A stretch of DNA of 64,000 bases, taken from NCBI RefSeq assembly GCF_030143245.1, contig NZ_JARJNS010000007.1, positions 124,001-188,000 of the forward strand, written 5' to 3'. A program made the position numbers and the translations under genes. The DNA is from Rhabdaerophilum sp. SD176 (lineage in GTDB: Bacteria > Pseudomonadota > Alphaproteobacteria > Rhizobiales > Beijerinckiaceae). Shown one piece after another: positions 1 through 8,654 of the stretch (position 1 is its first letter; every line of letters begins with the position of its first letter). Under the pieces are notes generated by a model. The model was given only the letters and a program-made list of their open reading frames with translations. It did no database searches and was not told the DNA's origin.

Positions 1-824
1 TCGCCCCAGAGCAAACGGAACCCGATCAGCACAGCAATGATGGCGATCGAAACGGTAGCAAAGAATTCAAGCGTCAGTGCGGAGAGAAAAGCGATCCGCA
101 GGACCCTCATCGTTTCCAGGCGGTAGGAATCCGCCGCTTCGGCCACGGCCTGCTGCATGCGCGGACCGGCGTTGAAGGCCTTGATGGTCGCCAGTCCCTG
201 CATCGCATCCAGGAAATGGCCGGACATACGCTGGAGCTTCAGCCATTGCCGCTGGTTCAGGGCCTCGGCGCCCTTGCCAATCAGCACCATGAAGAACGGG
301 ATCAATGGAGCCGTGATCAGGAAGGCGAGGCCGGAGATCCAATCGAGCGGCGCAACGACAGCCAGAATGCCGAGGGGCAGCATCGCGGCTTGTGCAGTTG
401 CAGGCAAATATCGGGAGAAAAAAGGCTCAACGCCACGCACGCCTTCAGCGAGAGCGGAGACGACCTCGCCAGTCGGGCGCGTGGAGAGACCAACAGGCCC
501 GACCCGATCCACCTTCTCCAGCAGGGCCGATCGCAGCTTCGGCAGAATGGCGAGTGCTGCGGCAAAACCGGAGCGTTCGGCGATGTAGCTCGCCAAAATT
601 CGCGCCAGGACTGTCAGTGCAAGCAGGACGATCAGGCCAAGCACAGTGTCCAGCGCCTGCTTCTCGACCAGCACCCGATGCAGGATCATCGCCAGCAGCC
701 AGGCCTGCCCGACAATCATGATGCCGGAGATGCCACCGGCAATCATCGCGCGGGTCAACGGCTTCCGCGCGCGGGGCCGCCAGCGTTTCAGGAAGTCCAG
801 CGCCTGAGGAGAGGAACTCGCCAC
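1..824 (-). CDS. cydD: CydD, thiol-reductant ABC exporter subunit (partial, 3' end outside window)
   Basis: An open frame enters at the left edge and reads leftward out of the window, giving about 274 residues of the membrane half of an ABC exporter. Hydrophobic stretches include AGGISGIMIVGQAWLLAMIL near residue 25 and a pair around PLDWISGLAFLITAPLIPFF. The motif RPTGEVVSALAEGVRGVEPF followed by YLP is typical of CydD. CydDC exports cysteine and glutathione to the periplasm and is needed to assemble cytochrome bd. The ATPase domain would lie beyond position 1. A GTG at 824 is chosen because an in-frame TGA lies nine codons upstream. It follows cydABX on the same strand, so it is probably the last-but-one gene of a cydABXDC operon. 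Confidence 0.87.
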   Translation of the reverse strand, partial: MASSSPQALDFLKRWRPRARKPLTRAMIAGGISGIMIVGQAWLLAMILHRVLVEKQALDTVLGLIVLLALTVLARILASYIAERSGFAAALAILPKLRSALLEKVDRVGPVGLSTRPTGEVVSALAEGVRGVEPFFSRYLPATAQAAMLPLGILAVVAPLDWISGLAFLITAPLIPFFMVLIGKGAEALNQRQWLKLQRMSGHFLDAMQGLATIKAFNAGPRMQQAVAEAADSYRLETMRVLRIAFLSALTLEFFATVSIAIIAVLIGFRLLWG

Positions 825-879
825 GAGATGTCCGTTTCAACAGTCGCTGGGCCGCCTTGAACGCGCTTTCCTATCGTTC

Positions 880-1029
880 TCAGCCATGCACCTTGCGGCT
901 GCCTGCCGATGCCGCCTCCGTCGCGGCCTCTTCGCTCTCGAACTCGTTCTGGAACTCATACCACATCACATTGATGACACCGAAGGCGAGAGCAGCCGTG
1001 ACACCAAGAATCCACGCAAAATACCACAT
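880..1029 (-). CDS. cydX: CydX/CbdX small subunit of cytochrome bd oxidase
   Basis: A 49-residue protein that starts MWYFAWILGV, the hallmark of CydX, followed by one transmembrane helix (residues 3-23) with the conserved VMWYE ending. The tail is acidic and variable (ESEEAATEAA). CydX binds the CydA/CydB core and stabilises its haems. The ATG at 1029 is preceded by AAAAGGA at a good distance. It lies 22 bp after cydB on the same strand, exactly where the small subunit is expected. It is short enough to be missed by length-filtered gene callers. Confidence 0.93.
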   Translation of the reverse strand: MWYFAWILGVTAALAFGVINVMWYEFQNEFESEEAATEAASAGSRKVHG

Positions 1030-1051
1030 GATTTCAATCCTTTTCCGAGGT

Positions 1052-2203
1052 TCAGTAAGCGGAGTGCTTGTTCGCTTCGATCTGCGCGAGCGTGACCCGG
1101 CCCCACATCGCGCGATACGCCCAGAGCGTGTAAGCGAGCACGATGGGCAGGAAGATCAACACCGCAAAAAACATGATCTTCAGCGTGAGGTGACTTGAGG
1201 CGGCGTCCCAGACCGTCAGGCTGGCATTCGGCTGCGTGCTCGAGGGCAGGAGGAAGGGAAACATGGCAGCGCCCGCTGTTCCGATGATCCCGGTCATGCC
1301 GAGGCTCGAGGCAACAAAACCGATGCCCGGTCGGCCCGCCCTCGACAGTTGACGCGCGGCAAGCGGCATCAGAAGGCCCGTGATCGGCAGGAGCATGGCG
1401 ACGGGAAGTTTCGCATAGATATCGAACCACGCGCCGGCCGCGCGTACCACTTCCTTTGCCAGCGGGTTCGGCAGTGCTGAATGCGCCGGCTCGGAGACGA
1501 TGCGATAGCCATCAATGCCCAGCCACAGCCAGATCCCGCCCAGTGCGAAAGCCGCCGGAACGACAAGCCCGAGGCTGCCGATCGCGGAACGTGCCCGGTC
1601 AGCAATCACGGTATCCGCCCGCATCTGCAACCAGAGCGCGCCGTGCAAGGCCAGCATCGCGACGCTGATCGCACCGGCGAGCAGCGCAAACGGATTGAGC
1701 AGCGGCAGAAGCGCCCAGATAAAGCTGCCCTCGAAATGCGGCTTCAGGAAGCGATCCAGATGGAACGGCACCCCCTGAAGCAGGTTGCCGAACGCTACGC
1801 CAAAGATCAGCGCCGGCACGAGCCCGCCGACGAACAGGCCCCAATCCCACGCATTGCGCCATTTCGGATTCTCGAGCTTCGAGCGGTAGTCAAAGCCGAC
1901 CGGCCGGAAGAAAAGCGCAACGAGCACGAGCAGCATCGCGAGATAGAAGCCCGAAAAGGCTGCCGCATACACCGCTGGCCAGGCCGCGAAGATCGCCCCG
2001 CCCGCGGTGATCAGCCAGACCTGGTTTCCATCCCAGTGCGGACCGACCGTGTTGATGATGACGCGACGCTCCGCGTCATTCTTGCCCAGGAAGGGCAGCA
2101 GCATGCCGACGCCCATATCCATGCCATCGGCAATGGCAAAGCCGATCAGCAGCACGCCGACAAGCACCCACCAGACGAGTTTCAGGGTTTCATAATCCAA
2201 CAT
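1052..2203 (-). CDS. cydB: Cytochrome bd ubiquinol oxidase subunit II
   Basis: A 383-residue polytopic membrane protein beginning MLDYETLKLVWWVLVGVLL, with the conserved FAIADGMDMGVGMLLPF segment and GPHWDGNQVWLITAGGAIFA near residue 55, both diagnostic of CydB. Length fits the family. CydB is the structural partner of CydA in the inner-membrane quinol oxidase that reduces O2 to water without proton pumping, usually at low oxygen. It starts 20 bp after the cydA stop and is followed by cydX, so the three are co-transcribed. Confidence 0.97.
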   Translation of the reverse strand: MLDYETLKLVWWVLVGVLLIGFAIADGMDMGVGMLLPFLGKNDAERRVIINTVGPHWDGNQVWLITAGGAIFAAWPAVYAAAFSGFYLAMLLVLVALFFRPVGFDYRSKLENPKWRNAWDWGLFVGGLVPALIFGVAFGNLLQGVPFHLDRFLKPHFEGSFIWALLPLLNPFALLAGAISVAMLALHGALWLQMRADTVIADRARSAIGSLGLVVPAAFALGGIWLWLGIDGYRIVSEPAHSALPNPLAKEVVRAAGAWFDIYAKLPVAMLLPITGLLMPLAARQLSRAGRPGIGFVASSLGMTGIIGTAGAAMFPFLLPSSTQPNASLTVWDAASSHLTLKIMFFAVLIFLPIVLAYTLWAYRAMWGRVTLAQIEANKHSAY

Positions 2204-2222
2204 GGCCCGTTCCTTTCGTCGG

Positions 2223-3806
2223 TTATTCGGCAGGCTGGAAGCGCGCCGTCATCGGTGCTCCCCGCTCGTGGTGGTAACGGCCGGTATGCAGCGAACTGGG
2301 GCCCAGCCGCGCGAAGCGGAACATCAGGTACATCTCGATCGCGAGCAGCACCGAGTAGAAGACCAGGTAGGCCGCCATCGAGGTGATGATGTCGGTGGTG
2401 GTGAGTGCCGAGGTCGCAAGGAAAGTCGGCAGAACCTCACCGATGGCCCATGGCTGGCGACCATACTCGGCGACGAACCAGCCCAGCTCGCAGGCGAGCC
2501 ACGGGAGCGGAATGCTCCAGACCAGAAGGTGCAGCAGCCAGCGGTTCTGTTCGAGCCGGCCGCGCGCCAGCAGATAGAAGGACAGGCCGAACATTCCAAG
2601 CATCGCAAAACCGAGGCCGACCATGATCCGGAAGCTCCAGAACAGGTAGGGCACGTAAGGCACGCTGTCCCAAGCCGCTTTCTTGATCTGCTCCTCGCTC
2701 GCCTTGGCCGGATCCTCGACATAGCGCTTCAGGAGAAGGCCATAGCCGAGATCCCTTTTGTGCTGGTCGAACAGGCTCCTGGTCGCTTCGCTCTTGTCGC
2801 CGGCCCGCAGCTTTTCGAGCGTCGCGTAAGCCGTGATCCCCGAACGGACGCGGATCTCGTTCTTCGCCACCAGCTCCGTGATGCCCGGCACTTCCTTGTC
2901 GAGCGAGCGCGTCGCGATCAAGCCCATCGCCCAGGGAATCTGGATTTCGAAACGGTTGGTGCGGTTTTCCTGATCCGGCAGGGCGATAACATTGAAGTTC
3001 GCCGGTGCCTGCTGCGTGTGCCATTCCGCCTCGATGGCGGCGAGCTTCATCTTCTGCACATCGCCCAGCTCGTAGCCGCTTTCGTCGCCGAGCACGATGA
3101 CCGAAAGGGCCGAGGCGAGGCCAAAGCCGGCCGCCACCGCGAAGGAGCGCTTGGCAAAGGCCAGATCCCGTCCCTTGAGGATGTACCAGGCCGAGATCCC
3201 GATCACGAACATGGAGGCCGTGACATAGCCGGCCGCGACGGTGTGGATGAATTTCACCTGGGCGACCGGATTGAACAAAACCGCCCAGAAATCGGTCATC
3301 TCCATGCGCATGGTCTCGGCGGAGAATTCAGCCCCGACCGGGTTCTGCATCCAGCCATTGGCCACGAGAATCCAGAGCGCAGAAAGGTTCGTCCCGAGGG
3401 CAGTCATGAACACGACGCCGAGGTATTTCACCTTCGTGAGCCGATCGCGTCCCAGCAGCAGCAAGCCGACGAAGGTCGATTCCAGGAAAAAGGCCATCAG
3501 GCCTTCGATCGCCAGCGGTGCTCCGAAAACGTCGCCCACATAATGCGAGTAATAGGCCCAGTTCGTGCCGAACTGGAATTCCATCGTCAGGCCGGTGGTC
3601 ACGCCAAGTGCGAAATTGATCGCAAAAAGCTTGGTCCAGAACCGCGACATGTCGCGGTATACTTCCTTGCCGGTCATGACATAGACCGACTCCATGATGA
3701 CCAATATCCAGCTCAGGCCAAGCGTGAGCGGGACGAACAAGAAGTGGTACATGGCCACGGCAGCGAACTGCCAGCGTGAAAGATCAACGAATGTCTGGTC
3801 TATCAT
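2223..3806 (-). CDS. cydA: Cytochrome bd ubiquinol oxidase subunit I
   Basis: A 527-residue protein carrying the quinol site and all three haems. Visible ligands: the His of AMYHFLFVPLTLG near residue 19 (haem b595), the His of QVKFIHTVAAGY (haem b558) and the Met of WSFRIMVGLGFAML. The long periplasmic Q-loop has QKMKLAAIEAEWHT, and the GRQPWAIGEVLPT motif is present, so this is the E. coli bd-I-like class rather than the cyanide-insensitive short-loop class. An upstream ATG at 3842 exists, but the start at 3806 matches family N-termini and has AGGA eight bases upstream. First cyd gene; a 104-bp gap separates it from the preceding small gene. Confidence 0.96.
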   Translation of the reverse strand: MIDQTFVDLSRWQFAAVAMYHFLFVPLTLGLSWILVIMESVYVMTGKEVYRDMSRFWTKLFAINFALGVTTGLTMEFQFGTNWAYYSHYVGDVFGAPLAIEGLMAFFLESTFVGLLLLGRDRLTKVKYLGVVFMTALGTNLSALWILVANGWMQNPVGAEFSAETMRMEMTDFWAVLFNPVAQVKFIHTVAAGYVTASMFVIGISAWYILKGRDLAFAKRSFAVAAGFGLASALSVIVLGDESGYELGDVQKMKLAAIEAEWHTQQAPANFNVIALPDQENRTNRFEIQIPWAMGLIATRSLDKEVPGITELVAKNEIRVRSGITAYATLEKLRAGDKSEATRSLFDQHKRDLGYGLLLKRYVEDPAKASEEQIKKAAWDSVPYVPYLFWSFRIMVGLGFAMLGMFGLSFYLLARGRLEQNRWLLHLLVWSIPLPWLACELGWFVAEYGRQPWAIGEVLPTFLATSALTTTDIITSMAAYLVFYSVLLAIEMYLMFRFARLGPSSLHTGRYHHERGAPMTARFQPAE

Positions 3807-3910
3807 GGGATCATTCCTGTCTTGGCCAGGCCTGTTCGACATCCGGTTGCTCGTTTGGATGCCGCGGGCTTGTGGCCATGAATGATCGCTAGAACCAGAG
3901 CCGGTCTATC

Positions 3911-4372
3911 TCATTGAGGATCGTCAACGGGTGCGAAATCACGCATGCTCATATTGTCGCAGCGCCTCGTCCCGCGCGCATGCCGCCTGAGCACCGCATG
4001 TGCCCATTGCTCCATCGCAGCATTGGCGACCGGCATCGGTGCTTCGAGAAAGCTGATGACGAAGCGATCATCGAGTTCGCAGATCCCGATCGAGCGTGGG
4101 CGCAGCGCAAGGATTTCCGGGCTGGGAATGGAGAGCCCGAAACAGAAGACAATGTTGCGGGCATCCCGGATACCTTCGGCAATCTCGCCGTCAGCCAGTC
4201 CGCGCGTATGCGCGTAATGGTCGAAAATGCCGACGAACCGTGCATGACGATGGGCATCGATCCGTGTGCGGAAATGCGCAATCATCCCGTCGAGGGAAGC
4301 GATATCCGTCTCGCGCCGGGGCACATCGAGGATGAAGACGGGAAAGCGTTCATAGATGACGCGCTGTTCCAT
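3911..4372 (-). CDS. Conserved hypothetical protein (DUF6858-like)
   Basis: A soluble protein of 153 residues beginning MEQRVIYERFPVFILDV. It has IGIF-like FVGIFDHYAHTRGL, ARNIVFCFGLSIPSPEIL and DDRFVISFLEAPMPVANAAM segments, which recall a small uncharacterised family (DUF6858, from memory). No signal peptide, membrane segment or known catalytic motif is visible. The ATG at 4372 has GGGGAGG just upstream and sits 13 bp after the TDT gene, so the two are almost certainly co-transcribed. Position between a TDT transporter and cydA suggests a role tied to respiration or to the transported anion, but no function can be assigned. Confidence 0.65.
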   Translation of the reverse strand: MEQRVIYERFPVFILDVPRRETDIASLDGMIAHFRTRIDAHRHARFVGIFDHYAHTRGLADGEIAEGIRDARNIVFCFGLSIPSPEILALRPRSIGICELDDRFVISFLEAPMPVANAAMEQWAHAVLRRHARGTRRCDNMSMRDFAPVDDPQ

Positions 4373-4385
4373 CAGGGCCTCCCCG

Positions 4386-5366
4386 TCATTCCGGGATGCA
4401 GATCTGGTGGCGGAACGCGGCAATGACCGTCCGCAGAAGCAGCCCGGCGATCACGACCGAGGAGACCGCGAGAAGGGCCAGCCCAGCGAACAGATATCCA
4501 CTGCTGCCGGTCATCTCATGCATCACGAGCGTGGCGATCGTGATCGCGGCGAGCGGAAACGAGTAAGCCCACCACGAAACGAAGAAGGGAATACTCCGCA
4601 ACCGATTGAGCTGCGAGAGCGCCAGCAGCGTCATGAAGACAGCGGTGAAAAAGAGAATGCGGGCGAAGCCGTCGAGGGTCTGGGTAAGCTTGATATAGGC
4701 GATGAAGCCGATGGCTGGCGGCGGGATCAGAATGAACAGCGTCGGCATCATCCGCGGCGGCAGAGCCGGCTGAAACAGCATGCGATGCATGAACAGCGTC
4801 AGCAGCACCGGCCAGAACACAATGCCGATCGAGAAGAAGAACCAGCCGAGTTCAGAGTATCCGAAGGTTACGGCCGGGATGGGCACGAGGATGTTTCCAA
4901 CGATCGGAATGAACCACGCCGGATTGATGTGCTGAGGCTGGAATTGGGTCCCGTTGAACCATTGCGACAGGACGACGAGCGTCAGGGCGAGATGGGCTGG
5001 TGCCGCGACAAGAAACAGACCGTGGGCGAGCGTGGGCGCAATCTGGGCCAGTGCAATGCTCAGCAGCAAGGCACCAATTGTGATGGCGGGGAAAAAGTGC
5101 AGCCGGACCGGATGGTGGAATTCCTCGATGATTGCCGAGGGAAACCGGACGAGTTTCGCAACGTAGAGCGCGAGCAAGCCGATGAAGATTGCACTCGCCA
5201 AAGCGGTAAGTGCAAAGCCGGACCATGCGAGAAACGGAAGCGCTGCACTGGCTCGAAAATGCGCCACGCTCAATCCTGCGACACCCATCACCATTGCAAA
5301 GAGCGATACCGGAAGATGCGCAAGGCGATCTTCGGCATGAACAATGGTCGCGCTGGAGAGAGACAT
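4386..5366 (-). CDS. TDT/SLAC1-family anion transporter
   Basis: A protein of about 326 residues with roughly ten hydrophobic helices. The segments EEFHHPVRLHFFPAITIGAL and INPAWFIPIVGNILVPIPA are typical of the tellurite-resistance/dicarboxylate transporter (TehA, Mae1) and plant SLAC1 channel family. Members move small anions across the inner membrane; the substrate here is unknown. An ATG at 5429 would add 21 polar residues; the one at 5366 (MSLSSATIVHAEDRLAHLPV) is preferred because family members start close to the first helix. It heads a minus-strand series continuing into the small protein and cydABX. Confidence 0.8.
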   Translation of the reverse strand: MSLSSATIVHAEDRLAHLPVSLFAMVMGVAGLSVAHFRASAALPFLAWSGFALTALASAIFIGLLALYVAKLVRFPSAIIEEFHHPVRLHFFPAITIGALLLSIALAQIAPTLAHGLFLVAAPAHLALTLVVLSQWFNGTQFQPQHINPAWFIPIVGNILVPIPAVTFGYSELGWFFFSIGIVFWPVLLTLFMHRMLFQPALPPRMMPTLFILIPPPAIGFIAYIKLTQTLDGFARILFFTAVFMTLLALSQLNRLRSIPFFVSWWAYSFPLAAITIATLVMHEMTGSSGYLFAGLALLAVSSVVIAGLLLRTVIAAFRHQICIPE

Positions 5367-5598
5367 GGCTTTGGCCTTGCTGCGATGGACGAGATCGTCA
5401 CTTTGCGCGAGAAGGCCGTCGCATGGCATTGCGAAAACTCAAGCGAACCAGGGATGCGAGGGAATTGGCGGGAACAGCCTTTGCAAACCTCGTTTGACCT
5501 CGAGTCTGAATGTCGCTTGGCAGGTTCTGCTGCTGGCGGCCTGGTCGGGTTGTCGCGAAAGCCGAAATCGGAAAGCCGCCTCTGTCCGGGCGCAATCC

Positions 5599-5939
5599 TC
5601 AAGAGTGAGGCGTGGGTTTCAGCTGAACCCGGCCGCCTGAGACGATGAGCAGGCCATCCTCTGTCATGGAGCGGAGCGTTCGATAGAGCGCCTCATGCGT
5701 CAACCCCATTTCCGCGGCCCAACTCTTTTTCGATTGGGTGAGGACCAACTGTCCGTTGGTTCCTTCCGTCTCAATGAAGTGGATGATTCGGTCCTCGGCA
5801 GTGCGCAGAGACAGGCGCTCGGCATGGGCACGCACCCGGCGCAACTCCTGACTGAGATGCCGGATCCAGACATCCTGAACCTCCGGCTTGTTCAGTGCGG
5901 TACGGAACTGTTCGATCGGGACCGCCCGAACGCGCGTTG
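5599..5939 (-). pseudogene. Crp/Fnr-family regulator, C-terminal remnant cut by an insertion element
   Basis: About 112 codons of a Crp/Fnr regulator survive. Reading in frame from position 5939 gives TRVRAVPIEQFRTAL, then WIRHLSQELRRVRAHAERLS (end of the dimerisation helix) and a winged helix with KKSWAAEMGLTHEALYRTL. The N-terminal cyclic-nucleotide-like domain is absent: the frame runs straight into the terminal inverted repeat of an IS3-type element at 5940. An internal ATG at 5844 could still give an 81-residue DNA-binding fragment. It stops 232 bp upstream of the TDT gene that leads to the cyd genes. Crp/Fnr regulators often control bd oxidase, so loss here may have altered oxygen control; that is inference. 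Confidence 0.82.
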
Positions 5940-6063
5940 TGAACCACCCCCGGTTCGCCGGAGGCCGTTTGGTTCAGGTTATGCAGCAATAGCTGGCTGG
6001 TCCAGCATGGCGTAGTAGCGCTCCTCAACTTCGGCGGGCGGAATATCGCCGATGGGGCGCATC
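5940..6063 (-). mobile_element. IS3-family element, terminal remnant
   Basis: Position 5940 begins TGAACCACCCCCGGTTCGCC, the kind of terminal inverted repeat found on IS3-family elements. On the minus strand the preceding frame reads RPIGDIPPAEVEERYYAM, then LDQPAIAA and a TAA at 5979-5981. This is the C-terminal end of an IS3-type transposase OrfB. Only this last 30-odd codons and the terminal repeat remain. The frame breaks near 6063, where IS6-type sequence takes over. The element end abuts the interrupted Crp/Fnr gene. Confidence 0.75.
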
Positions 6064-6411
6064 ACGTCGCTTTGTGACGAAGCTTTCGAGCACTTCGCCC
6101 TCGTGATCGACGACGCGCCAGAGATAGTGTTTCACCCTGTTGATCTTCACGGAAACCTCGTCGAGATACCAGCACCAATGCTGGAAAGACCGCATCGCCT
6201 GGACCCGACTGCGGCGGATCTCTGCCGCGAGAATCGTCCCGAACCGGTTCCACCAAAACCGGACCGTCTTATGCGTGATGTCGATGCCGCGCTCATGCAG
6301 CAGGTCCTCGACGTTCCGCAATGAAAGCGGGTAGCGGACAACCAACATCACCGCGAGGCGGATGATTTCAGGACTGGTCTTGAAGTAGCGGAAAATTCGC
6401 GCGTTGCTCAT
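6025..6411 (-). pseudogene. IS6-family transposase, truncated at its 3' end
   Basis: The frame starts MSNARIFRYFKTSPEIIRLA and continues through NVEDLLHERGIDITHKTVRF (helix-turn-helix) and HWCWYLDEVSVKINRVKHYL, the first Asp of the IS6/IS26 DDE domain. It reaches FVTKRRD near 6064 and then changes to unrelated residues as it reads out of frame through the IS3 remnant, ending at 6025. The second Asp and the Glu of the triad are missing, so the enzyme cannot be active. A terminal-repeat-like sequence (TGTCAGAGGAAAAGTCGGC on the minus strand) lies upstream near 6450-6465. Related fragments occur near 12.65 and 35.5 kb. Confidence 0.87.
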
Positions 6412-6437
6412 GCTGCCCGGCTAGCCGCCCTCCCCGT

Positions 6438-6465
6438 CAGCGGCAAGCCGACTTTTCCTCTGACA
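6438..6465 (-). repeat. IS6-type element end (presumed terminal inverted repeat)
   Basis: Read on the minus strand this is TGTCAGAGGAAAAGTCGGCT followed by TGCCGCTG. Nearly the same 27-28 bases occur at 12649-12675 (minus) and, more decayed, at 35511-35538 (plus). In two of the three places IS6-type transposase sequence follows 45 to 60 bases inside, so I read it as the left terminal region of one element type. The exact outer boundary cannot be fixed from the sequence alone. Confidence 0.65.
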
Positions 6466-6605
6466 CGGCCCGCAGGAAGCTAAGCCGGAGATCTCGCTCC
6501 CTGCGTGTCAGTTTCTGGGACCTGTAACCCCTTCATGGCTATCTCCCCCTTGCGCATTGCCTTCAGATCGCAAGACTCCGGACGCGGGCCATTCTGTTCG
6601 TCGCC

Positions 6606-8333
6606 TCAGGCCGCCCGGACTTCCGTGAGGAACCGGGACACGCTTTCCCGCATGGCTTCAGCCTGTCGGGAAAGCTCGGTCGCCGCGCTCAGGACCTGGC
6701 TTGAGGCCGTAGCGGTATTATCGGCTGCACCGGAGACATGCGCGATCGAGCGGGAGACATTCTCGGTGCCCTCCGCTGCCTCGCGGACATTGGTAGCGAT
6801 CTCGAGCGTCGCATTCTGTTGCTGGGCCATTGTTCCGGCGATCTCGGTGCTGACCCTGTCAATACTCAGGAGCGCACCATCGATTGCCTGGATCGAGTCG
6901 ATCGTGGAATTCGTGACGGTGCGGATCTCGCTTACAATCGAGGCAATCTCGGTTGTCGCCCTCGATGTCTGCGCGGCAAGATTCTTGACCTCCGAGGCGA
7001 CGACGGCAAAGCCCCGGCCGGCCTCGCCAGCCCGCGCAGCTTCGATTGTGGCGTTAAGGGCGAGCAGATTGGTCTGCGCCGCGAGTTTGTTGATCAACTC
7101 GACCACCGAGCCGATCTTGTCGGCACCAAGGGCCAATGCCTGGATATCGAGATCAGCTGCCCGCATCCTTTCAACAGCCGATTTGATCGACGATGTCGCC
7201 TTGCCGAGCTGTCGAGCGATCTCCGAAGCTGTGACATTGAGCTCTTCGCCGGCCGCGGCAACACCGTTGACATTGGCGCTCGCCTGCTTGGCAGCCGTCG
7301 TGACGCTGGCCGCCTCGATCGTCGATTCTTGCGCTGCGTCGGACAAATCCTTGGCTGCAGCCGACAATTCGGTTGCCGCCGATGAAATGGCAAGCGTGAC
7401 ATCCTCGGCGATCCGCTCGAATTCGGTGATGGCAAGTCCGATCATGGCCGCCCGACGGGCATCCTGTTCCCGTCGATCGGTTGCATCCTGTTCAAGGCGC
7501 TCGTTCTCACGGAGGCCATCCCGGAATTCCGCCAGCGCAGACGCCATGTTGCCCAGCTCATTCTTTTCCCCGATGCAGGGAATGGCCGCAGCGTAATCCC
7601 GTTGGGCAACAGCCGTCATCGCCAGCGTCATGGACCGTATGGGTTTGACAACCTTGCTGAACAGCACAATGAGCCCAATGATCGCAACCACGCTTGCCGT
7701 AACGAGGGCAACAATCAGGATCGTGTGAAGCCGGCTTGCTGCTTGAGAGGTGAAGGTTAGGTCAGATTGCACATTGGACCGGATGCGTTCGAGCTGGCCC
7801 TTCTCATCCGTTCCGGAGATGCCACGGATCCGGTTCATGACATCCTCTGCCAGAGGGAGCACCATCTTGTCGAAATCCGACAGCAGGGCATCGTCAGCCC
7901 GCATCGTTCTGGGATTGGCGGCCTCGATCCAGTCCTGCGCCTCCCGAAGGCCTTTGATGCCTTCGGCCATCTTTAACCAGCTTTCTCGATTGCGAGGGTC
8001 GAAAAAGCGGGACGAGCGAGCGTTGTAGCGTTCAACCGCCTGATCAATGGCCGTCCATTCCTTGCGCCGCGCATCGACGTAGCGCTGATGGCCCGACGTC
8101 AGGTAGCCATGAGTGGCACTCAAGCTGGCGGAAATTCCGATCGCGACGTCTGACATGTCGTGTAGGTTTTGCATCCGCAGGTCTGCTGCCCGATCGGACC
8201 GGAATACAATTTCCGCAATATCACCGCGAACCAGAGCGAATGTAATCACCAACGGCAGCAACATCATCGAAAACAAAATTATTAACTTTGTTTTTATCGA
8301 AAAATCAGCCCACGACATTGCACGATTTTTCAT
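6606..8333 (-). CDS. Methyl-accepting chemotaxis protein (intact copy)
   Basis: A transducer of about 575 residues. It has an N-terminal transmembrane helix ([19 protein letters not shown]), a helical periplasmic ligand domain, a second helix ([20 protein letters not shown]), a HAMP domain starting [11 protein letters not shown], and the signalling domain with the hairpin tip [20 protein letters not shown]. The tip binds CheA/CheW. The C-terminus is EVRAA without the CheR-tethering pentapeptide. Several ATGs exist; 8333 is chosen because it precedes the first helix closely, but 8318 is equally plausible. The 110 bases upstream are AT-rich and probably hold the promoter. The next gene upstream is a near-twin that carries stop codons. 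Confidence 0.92.
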   Translation of the reverse strand: MKNRAMSWADFSIKTKLIILFSMMLLPLVITFALVRGDIAEIVFRSDRAADLRMQNLHDMSDVAIGISASLSATHGYLTSGHQRYVDARRKEWTAIDQAVERYNARSSRFFDPRNRESWLKMAEGIKGLREAQDWIEAANPRTMRADDALLSDFDKMVLPLAEDVMNRIRGISGTDEKGQLERIRSNVQSDLTFTSQAASRLHTILIVALVTASVVAIIGLIVLFSKVVKPIRSMTLAMTAVAQRDYAAAIPCIGEKNELGNMASALAEFRDGLRENERLEQDATDRREQDARRAAMIGLAITEFERIAEDVTLAISSAATELSAAAKDLSDAAQESTIEAASVTTAAKQASANVNGVAAAGEELNVTASEIARQLGKATSSIKSAVERMRAADLDIQALALGADKIGSVVELINKLAAQTNLLALNATIEAARAGEAGRGFAVVASEVKNLAAQTSRATTEIASIVSEIRTVTNSTIDSIQAIDGALLSIDRVSTEIAGTMAQQQNATLEIATNVREAAEGTENVSRSIAHVSGAADNTATASSQVLSAATELSRQAEAMRESVSRFLTEVRAA

Positions 8334-8654
8334 GGATGACACCCATGCCTGGTAAAGACATTTCATATTCACAAAATATAATGCAATAGGTAAATTTTTA
8401 GGAAAAATGAGCTGCACGCACGAGCGCTTTGAGATAAAAAAGCTTGTCAACTATTGGATGAGAACTGCGCCTTCCATTCGGCAGTGCTTTTCTATTTTCT
8501 GAGAGGGCAGCCCCTCAGAGCGCTGTTTTCTATGCCCGATCGACACCGTTGGGGGCGGCGAGGCGTGGACCGCCTGTCTTCTTGCGAAAGGACCGCCAGA
8601 ATGACCGCCTTGCGGGCACAACGCCAATGTCGGGTGCAAAGGCCCTTTTTCAGA
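8334..8654. other. Intergenic region between the two chemotaxis genes
   Basis: No gene is visible. Positions 8340-8450 are AT-rich and lie just upstream of the intact transducer, so a promoter is likely there. An imperfect stem (TCTGAGAGGG at 8498-8507 against CCCCTCAGA at 8511-8519, one bulge) is followed on the plus strand by GCGCTGTTTTCT. It resembles a plus-strand terminator, although no plus-strand gene precedes it. Confidence 0.5.

Noticed and set aside
2202-3779. Long plus-strand open frame (525 codons) opposite cydA
   Set aside because: It is the complement of a clear cydA frame, consists of low-complexity Arg/His/Asp-rich translation and has no family motifs. Many similar long antisense frames occur in this GC-rich window.
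5490-5515. Possible Fnr box upstream of the TDT gene
   Set aside because: TTTGACCTCGAGTCTGA resembles half of TTGAT-N4-ATCAA but the second half does not match.
6526-6550. GTAACC near a spacing that could match the ECF promoter
   Set aside because: No CGAA 16 bases downstream; the same applies to GTAAC at 10149, 14640, 22518, 28984 and 63955. These serve as negative controls for the regulon motif.
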